This document shows, piece after piece, positions 59,060-64,000 of a stretch of 64,000 nucleotides of DNA (within the stretch, counting starts at the first letter, position 1; each line of letters opens with the position of its first letter). Source of the DNA: Pseudomonas sp. Irchel 3H7 (GTDB taxonomy: Bacteria; Pseudomonadota; Gammaproteobacteria; Pseudomonadales; Pseudomonadaceae); NCBI RefSeq assembly GCF_900187605.1, contig NZ_FYEA01000008.1:186001-250000 (forward strand), in the 5' to 3' direction. Position numbers and translations under genes: made by a program. The notes under the pieces were generated by a model. The model ran no database searches and had not been told where the DNA came from. It worked only from the letters and a program-made list of their open reading frames with translations.

Positions 59060-60139
59060 CTATGCCTCCACTTGCACCTGCGCCACCGCCGATGCCTGAC
59101 TGACATCGTCCAGACGCTCAACCGTGTAGGCCACACGCACGGTCGTGCCATGGTGCTCACGCCAGAACCGGTGTGGCACGATAAAGATCAGCGGCTTTCC
59201 CGCCGTCTCCCGAGTGATCTCACGGTCATCCCGGTGGTTGAAAAGATCGCCGTCGCACTTGAGATAAACCAGCTCACCTTCCTGCGTCTGGGCATTACCG
59301 ATCACGACGGTGACACCATCGACTGAGTCCTCTTTCAGCAACACGCCATTTTCAGCTTCCAGCACGTCGGGAGCATCCAGTTCACCACGAAGGAGCGGAG
59401 CGACGAGGATTTTTGTCACCTCGGATTTTCGCACTGCTCCACCGGCCTGCTCGACTCGATAGCTCACCATCACTTCGCCACCGAGATGCGCTGCGATGTG
59501 CGCCCCGTCAACCCAGAACGACAGCACGTCAGCGACAGCACAGGCTTCAACCTTCAAGCTGTCGCTGAACGCTGCGGGCAGTGCGTCAGCGCCCCACAGC
59601 AACCTGACCCGATCCCCCACCGCCATTCGGGCGTAAGGCTGGATCACGATTAGCGTGCCTTCCGTCACTCGCTCCGGATCCAGTGTTCCCCTTATCGCCC
59701 CCTCGACAACTGGTGCAAGCAACTGCGGCGGAGTATCTCCCACAGACAATTGCACCCGTGCAGATAGCGCAGGGACGGACGCGCCCGCACTGAGCAGCTT
59801 CCAGTAGACCTCCAGCGAGCCGCCATCCAGCGCCGCGATGTGCATGCCTTTGATAACGAAAACGACATCCTTGCCGACCTGGGCTTCGCTGACATAACGA
59901 ACCATTTCATGCTGATAAGCAAAGCCCTCTATATCCAGACCGTCCCAACTCAACAGCAACTGATCGCCACAGGTCATGTTTGCATAAGGGGCAATACGGG
60001 CAACGACCTTGCCAAGAGAAGGGTCCAGCACCGCCCCCTCCAGACAATCCAGGGTTGCCGCTGGCAGCAGTTCGTTCGCCACACAGGGACTGACGGGGTG
60101 ACGCATCCGGTAGCAAAACTCGACTTCATGCGTGTGCAT
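59060..60139 (-). CDS. Hypothetical three-repeat beta-rich protein
   Basis: A 359-residue protein without signal peptide or membrane segment. Three repeats of about 105 residues each contain a GD.V.L.W core and end in a V.YRVE-type strand: MTCGDQLLLSWDG...LEVYWKL, MAVGDRVRLLWGA...VMVSYRVEQAG, TQEGELVYLKCDG...VRVAYTVERLD. The core matches module 2 of the protein at 428-1231 (GDRVELLWRG...VQYRVFRG), so it belongs to the same broad family. Unlike those genes it has ordinary GC content and lacks the CTGTCA dyad. ATG at 60139 has GGAG 6 bases upstream, which favours it over an ATG four codons earlier. Function unknown. Confidence 0.8.
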   Translation of the reverse strand: MHTHEVEFCYRMRHPVSPCVANELLPAATLDCLEGAVLDPSLGKVVARIAPYANMTCGDQLLLSWDGLDIEGFAYQHEMVRYVSEAQVGKDVVFVIKGMHIAALDGGSLEVYWKLLSAGASVPALSARVQLSVGDTPPQLLAPVVEGAIRGTLDPERVTEGTLIVIQPYARMAVGDRVRLLWGADALPAAFSDSLKVEACAVADVLSFWVDGAHIAAHLGGEVMVSYRVEQAGGAVRKSEVTKILVAPLLRGELDAPDVLEAENGVLLKEDSVDGVTVVIGNAQTQEGELVYLKCDGDLFNHRDDREITRETAGKPLIFIVPHRFWREHHGTTVRVAYTVERLDDVSQASAVAQVQVEA

Positions 60140-60474
60140 TGGTGGCTCCATTCCTTGGAAAAAACGCCGTGTAGGTGGACGGCGTCGACAGCCAACATTT
60201 AACCCGCCCTCTCACATTTTCGATGTCAGCCCGATCCGCCGCAGGTTCCCGGCAAAGGCCTCCAACTGGGTAGGCAAACTGCACAAAACCGCTATCAACC
60301 GGGCGAAAGATGGCCGCAACTTCCGATTCGGATTTCATAAGTATCTGAAAATTCGTACAGCACCTAGTCCAGATTCAACGGCCAAGAGAAGCCTCTTCTT
60401 ACTTCGTCAACGGGACGAGTGTTTTAGAGTGGCCTCGGTACTCCCCGATGAACTTCTGCGAAAAAGGTAAGAAC
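60140..60474. other. 335-base gap with no recognised feature
   Basis: This lies between divergent genes and should hold both promoters. No clear dyad, REP element, small gene with a ribosome site or CTGTCA-type motif was seen. Confidence 0.5.
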
Positions 60475-61344
60475 ATGCAACGGAATGCTTCAACTCGTTA
60501 TCCCGTCCTGTTGGTACATGGCCTGTTCGGATTTGAGCGCATTGGTCATTTCGAGCTGTTCCATGACGTAAAGAACGCGCTGAAAGCCGGCGGCAGCCGA
60601 GTGTTTGTTCCGCACCTCTCTGCCACCCACAAAAACGAAATACGAGGTGAACAACTGCTTGCACAGATTGATCGTGTATTGCGGGGCACAGGTGCCGAAA
60701 AAGTCAATCTCATCGGACACAGCCAGGGCGCACTGGCTGCCCGATACGCTGCGGCGCTTGCGCCACACGCGGTAGCCTCGGTGACTTCTGTCAGCGGTCC
60801 GAACCACGGTTCGGAGCTGGCCGACTTTCTGCGCAAGGCACTGGTGCCCGGGCGACTGCCCGAGGCGGTCGCACAGAATGTTGCGACCCTGTTCGGCAAC
60901 TTTCTTTCGCTGCTCAGTGGCAGTGCAAGATTGCCGCAAAACGCGCTGGCGGCACTCAATGCCTTGACTACCGAAGGCGTGGGCGATTTCAACGACAAGT
61001 TTCCTCAAGGGTTGCCCGGGAGCTGGGGCGGCCACGGCGCGGAGCAAGTCAATGGTGTGCGTTATTACTCATGGAGCGGCGTCCTGCCGGCTGACAGTCC
61101 ATCGACACTCGATCCGACCCGGAACATTTGCCATGCGCTATCGCAATACTTCATGACCGAGACCCAGCAGAATGACGGTTTCGTCGGTCGCTTCAGTTCT
61201 CATCTGGGGCAGGTTATCCGCTCCGACTATCCGCTGGACCATCTGGGCAGCCTGCGCCGCACGGCCAGTCCCATCACGACCCTGCCCGACCCGATTGAAC
61301 TGTACGTTGAACACGCCGAACGTCTGCACGCCGCGAATCTCTGA
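60475..61344 (+). CDS. Triacylglycerol lipase, family I (P. fragi-like), no signal peptide
   Basis: A 289-residue alpha/beta hydrolase. YPVLLVHGLFGFERIG forms the oxyanion region, the nucleophile serine is in LIGHSQGALAARY near residue 84, SVSGPNHGSELADFL near 108 and the catalytic histidine in GRFSSHLGQVIRSDYPLDH near 255. It closely resembles the short Pseudomonas family I lipases such as that of P. fragi. No signal peptide is visible at either ATG (60475 or nine codons earlier), and no lipase chaperone (lif) lies beside it. The start at 60475 follows AAGGTAAGAAC. Confidence 0.9.
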   Translation: MQRNASTRYPVLLVHGLFGFERIGHFELFHDVKNALKAGGSRVFVPHLSATHKNEIRGEQLLAQIDRVLRGTGAEKVNLIGHSQGALAARYAAALAPHAVASVTSVSGPNHGSELADFLRKALVPGRLPEAVAQNVATLFGNFLSLLSGSARLPQNALAALNALTTEGVGDFNDKFPQGLPGSWGGHGAEQVNGVRYYSWSGVLPADSPSTLDPTRNICHALSQYFMTETQQNDGFVGRFSSHLGQVIRSDYPLDHLGSLRRTASPITTLPDPIELYVEHAERLHAANL

Positions 61345-61441
61345 GCAAAGCTGCGGACAATCGAACGGAACTTTGCCGAGAATTCGCCCACTGAATCCGG
61401 TAGGCTCCACACTTTACTGAAATAGATTGGAGAGTTTCCCC

Positions 61442-61723
61442 ATGGCTAAAGCCACTGCCCGCCACATCCTGGTTTCCAGCGAAGACAAGTGCAACGAACT
61501 CAAGGCCCAGATCGAAGGTGGCGCTGATTTCGCCGAAGTTGCCAAAGCCAACTCAACCTGCCCGTCCAGCCGCCAGGGCGGTGATCTGGGTTCGTTCGGT
61601 CCTGGCCAGATGGTCAAGGAATTCGACACCGTGGTCTTCAGCGCGCCAATCAACGTCGTGCAAGGTCCAGTGAAAACCCAGTTCGGTTATCACCTGCTGG
61701 AAGTCACCAGCCGTCAGGACTGA
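61442..61723 (+). CDS. ppiC: Peptidyl-prolyl cis-trans isomerase, parvulin PpiC
   Basis: A 93-residue cytosolic parvulin made only of the catalytic domain: ARHILVSSEDKCNELKAQI, GGDLGSFGPGQMVKEFD and VKTQFGYHLLEV carry the conserved His, Cys/Asp, Phe and His positions. ATG at 61442 follows TTGGAGAGTTTCCCC and gives the E. coli PpiC length. Single gene with its own terminator. Confidence 0.95.
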   Translation: MAKATARHILVSSEDKCNELKAQIEGGADFAEVAKANSTCPSSRQGGDLGSFGPGQMVKEFDTVVFSAPINVVQGPVKTQFGYHLLEVTSRQD

Positions 61724-61744
61724 TCCGTCGCCTGACTGCTTATC

Positions 61745-61776
61745 AACGGCCCGCCTTCTGGTGGGCCGTTGTGTTT
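61745..61776 (+). terminator. Intrinsic terminator of ppiC
   Basis: AACGGCCC and GGGCCGTT with loop GCCTTCTGGT, then GTGTTT, a short T tract. Confidence 0.78.
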
Positions 61777-61856
61777 CAGTTACACATACGGCTGGCGACT
61801 GGCGCGCCTCTCGCGTACAACTTGCGCTTATCGATTTCCCGGTTCCAAGGCTGACG

Positions 61857-63725
61857 ATGCGACTGGTTTTCCCCACATTGATGCTCACCGCCCTCGCCCT
61901 GCTGACGGGCGCCACCGGCGCGAACGCTGCACCGCAACACGCGCTGACTGTTTATGGCGAACCCGCCAAGTACCCTGCCGGCTTCAGTCACTTCGACTAC
62001 ACCAACCTGCAAGCGCCCAAGGGCGGGACGATGCGCCGCTCGGCCATCGAAATCGGCCACTTCGATCATGTTCTTCCTTATATAGACAAAGGCATCGGCG
62101 TCACCCAGATCGATGGTTTGCTCTATTCGCCGCTGGCCCAGCGTTCGCTGGATGAGCCTTACACGGTTTACGGACTGGTCGCGCAAAAGATGGAGCGCTC
62201 GGATGACGGTCTGTCGCTGCGATTTTTCATCAATCCCAAGGCACGTTTTGCTGATGGCAAGCCGATTACCGCCGAAGACGTACGCTACACCTACGATTTA
62301 TTGATGACCCAGGGCAGCCTGCGTTATCGCACCCAGTTTGCTGACGTCAAAGGCGTCGAAGTGGAAGGCCCGTTGACCGTGCGTTTCGACTTCAAGAGCA
62401 ATGAAAACCGCACCCTGCCACTGGACGTCGCGACCCTGCCGGTATTTCCCGAGCACTGGTGGAAGAGCCGCGATTTCGCCGGGGGTGGCGGGTATGAACC
62501 ACCACTGGGCAGCGGCCCTTATCGAGTCGGCAAAGTCGATTCAGGGCGCAGCATCACCTTTGAGCGCAACGCCGACTGGTGGGGCAAGGATTTGCCGGTC
62601 AGTCGCGGCCTCTACAATTTCGATCATTTCAGCATCGAGTACTTCGGTGATACCGACGTCGCCCGGCAAGTGCTGCGCGGTGGTGCTTATGACTACAACC
62701 GCGAGTTCTCGGCCACCGGCTACTCGATCGGCTACGACAGCCCCGCACTGAGCGACGGACGCCTGCAAAAAGCGCATCTGGCCACCGAGGCGCCCCAGTC
62801 GGCCCAGGGGTTTGTGTTCAATCTGCAAAAACCTGTATTCGCCGATCGCCGCGTGCGCCAGGCCCTGGCCATGCTCTGGGACTTCGAATGGAGCAACCGG
62901 CAGATGATGCGCGGCATGTATATCCGTCAGCAGAGCTACTTTTCCAACACGCAATTGGCCGCAAGCGAATTGCCCGATGCGCAGGAACTGAAAATTCTCG
63001 AACCGCTGCGCGGTCAGGTTCCCGATGAAGTCTTCAGCAAAGTCTTTGAAGCACCGAAAACCGACGGCAGCGGCCTGATCCGCGACAAACAATTACAGGC
63101 CCTCGAATTGCTCGAACAGGCTGGCTGGAAACCGGATGGCGATCAACTGGTGAATGCCCAGGGCGAGCCGCTGACCTTCACCTTCCTGGTCAGCCAGAAC
63201 GGCATGGACCGCTTGCTGCTGCCGTACAAGCGCACGCTGAAACAGATCGGCATCGACCTGAATATTCGCCGCATCGACTCTTCGCAATACGTCAATCGCC
63301 TGATGAGTCGTGACTACGACATGATCGTCACCGGCTATCCGGTCAGCACTTCGCCGGGAGGCGAGTTGCTCAACTACTTCGGTTCCGCATCGGCCAACGA
63401 CCCGGGCGCGAACAACTACATGGTGTTGAAAAACCCTGCCGTGGATACGCTCATCAACGGTCTGATCCGCGCCTCCACGCAGTCCGACATGCTGCGCTAC
63501 GCCCATGCTCTGGACCGCGTGCTGCAATGGAATTACTACTGGATTCCCAACTACTATCCACCGGGCACCTCGACCGTGTGGTGGAACCGCTTCGGCATAC
63601 CGTCGGTGCAAGCCAGCAATGACGAAGCCATCGAGAGCTGGTGGGAAATCAGCAGCACGCCGCTGACCAATCAACAGATGACGGCCGAGAAGATCGCCCG
63701 TGGCAGACCCGGAGGACCGCACTGA
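61857..63725 (+). CDS. yejA: Extracellular solute-binding protein of a peptide ABC transporter (YejA-like)
   Basis: A 622-residue periplasmic SBP family 5 protein. Signal peptide MRLVFPTLMLTALALLTGAT ends near ANA-APQ; mature HALTVYGEPAKYPAGFSHFDYTN and NLQAPKGGTMRRSAIE are typical of YejA. It has the ENRTLPLDVATLPVFPEHWW and SGPYRVGKVDSGRSI segments of the family. ATG at 61857, 8 bases after AAGG, gives the signal peptide at the N-terminus; an upstream in-frame codon would not. Its stop overlaps the yejB start. Probably binds short peptides, as in microcin C uptake in E. coli. Confidence 0.93.
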   Translation: MRLVFPTLMLTALALLTGATGANAAPQHALTVYGEPAKYPAGFSHFDYTNLQAPKGGTMRRSAIEIGHFDHVLPYIDKGIGVTQIDGLLYSPLAQRSLDEPYTVYGLVAQKMERSDDGLSLRFFINPKARFADGKPITAEDVRYTYDLLMTQGSLRYRTQFADVKGVEVEGPLTVRFDFKSNENRTLPLDVATLPVFPEHWWKSRDFAGGGGYEPPLGSGPYRVGKVDSGRSITFERNADWWGKDLPVSRGLYNFDHFSIEYFGDTDVARQVLRGGAYDYNREFSATGYSIGYDSPALSDGRLQKAHLATEAPQSAQGFVFNLQKPVFADRRVRQALAMLWDFEWSNRQMMRGMYIRQQSYFSNTQLAASELPDAQELKILEPLRGQVPDEVFSKVFEAPKTDGSGLIRDKQLQALELLEQAGWKPDGDQLVNAQGEPLTFTFLVSQNGMDRLLLPYKRTLKQIGIDLNIRRIDSSQYVNRLMSRDYDMIVTGYPVSTSPGGELLNYFGSASANDPGANNYMVLKNPAVDTLINGLIRASTQSDMLRYAHALDRVLQWNYYWIPNYYPPGTSTVWWNRFGIPSVQASNDEAIESWWEISSTPLTNQQMTAEKIARGRPGGPH

Positions 63726-64000
63726 TGTGGGGTTACATACTGCGGCGCCTGCTGCTGATCATCCCGACGCTGGTGATCATCCTGCTGGTCAATTTCGTGA
63801 TCATCCAGGCCGCGCCCGGCGGTCCGGTGGAACAGGCCATCGCCCACCTGCAAGGGATCGGCGGCGCCAGTGTCGGCGGTGGTGCCAGCGAAACCATGAG
63901 CGGTACTTCCCGCGCCAGTCGCGGTCTCGATCCGCAACTGATCAAGGACATCGAAAAACAGTACGGCTTCGACAAACCGGCTCACGAACGCTTGTGGCTG
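63725..64000 (+). CDS. yejB: Peptide ABC transporter permease YejB-like, N-terminal part only
   Basis: ATG at 63725 overlaps the yejA TGA (TGATG). The visible 92 codons begin MWGYILRRLLLIIPTLVIIL, the first membrane segment of YejB-type permeases, followed by a Gly/Ser-rich periplasmic stretch and GLDPQLIKDIEKQYGFDKP. The gene continues past the right edge; yejE and yejF are expected beyond. Confidence 0.92.
   Translation, partial: MWGYILRRLLLIIPTLVIILLVNFVIIQAAPGGPVEQAIAHLQGIGGASVGGGASETMSGTSRASRGLDPQLIKDIEKQYGFDKPAHERLWL

Overview
The window reads as a chromosomal segment of a Pseudomonas of the P. fluorescens group. The evidence is the GC-rich codon use, the gacA-uvrC-pgsA-tRNA(Gly/Cys/Leu) block, the PtxS-controlled kgu genes for 2-ketogluconate, an MvaT/MvaU-type H-NS analogue, and many Pseudomonas REP/REPIN elements between genes. 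No rRNA, CRISPR array, prophage or plasmid backbone was seen.

Layout. 1-1.2 kb: two AT-richer genes of unknown function, the first cut by the left edge. 1.4-6.8 kb: ptxS and kguE-kguK-kguT-kguD, with two perfect PtxS palindromes. 6.9-15 kb: an aruH-type arginine:pyruvate transaminase, another unknown protein related to the one at 428-1231, a chemoreceptor, and a glycerate kinase/cdaR/MFS group that looks like sugar-acid use. 15-24.5 kb: a VOC protein, LysR regulators, an aldo/keto reductase, an O-acyltransferase, rarD, hppD and an EamA exporter. 24.5-30.7 kb: a CSS-motif EAL phosphodiesterase, mvaU, gloA, and ahpC-ahpF. 30.8-33 kb: a tyrosine recombinase divergent from a KfrA-like coiled-coil protein, which resembles the tnpS/tnpT cointegrate-resolution pair of Tn4651-type transposons but has no transposase nearby. 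33-41 kb: gor, galU, small genes and lipoproteins, and a DNA alkylation-repair set (2OG oxygenase, alkB, ada) with Ada boxes at both promoters. 41-50.6 kb: acuI-type reductase, a large exported repeat protein, nitronate monooxygenase, modABC behind a ModE-like operator, topoisomerase IB and an ABC-F ATPase. 50.6-52.9 kb: four small genes separated by terminators, then three tRNAs. 52.9-64 kb: pgsA, uvrC, gacA, an acetyltransferase/nitrilase pair, a DAHP synthase behind two aromatic-rich leader peptides, a third unknown repeat protein, lipase, ppiC and the start of a yej peptide transporter.

Points most worth a second look: the tnpS/tnpT-like pair with its structured intergenic region; a 16-bp dyad shared by the promoters of two related unknown genes; an Ada protein missing three of the four expected zinc cysteines although Ada boxes persist; two tandem aromatic leader peptides before DAHP synthase; and a REPIN forming the C-terminus of KguK.
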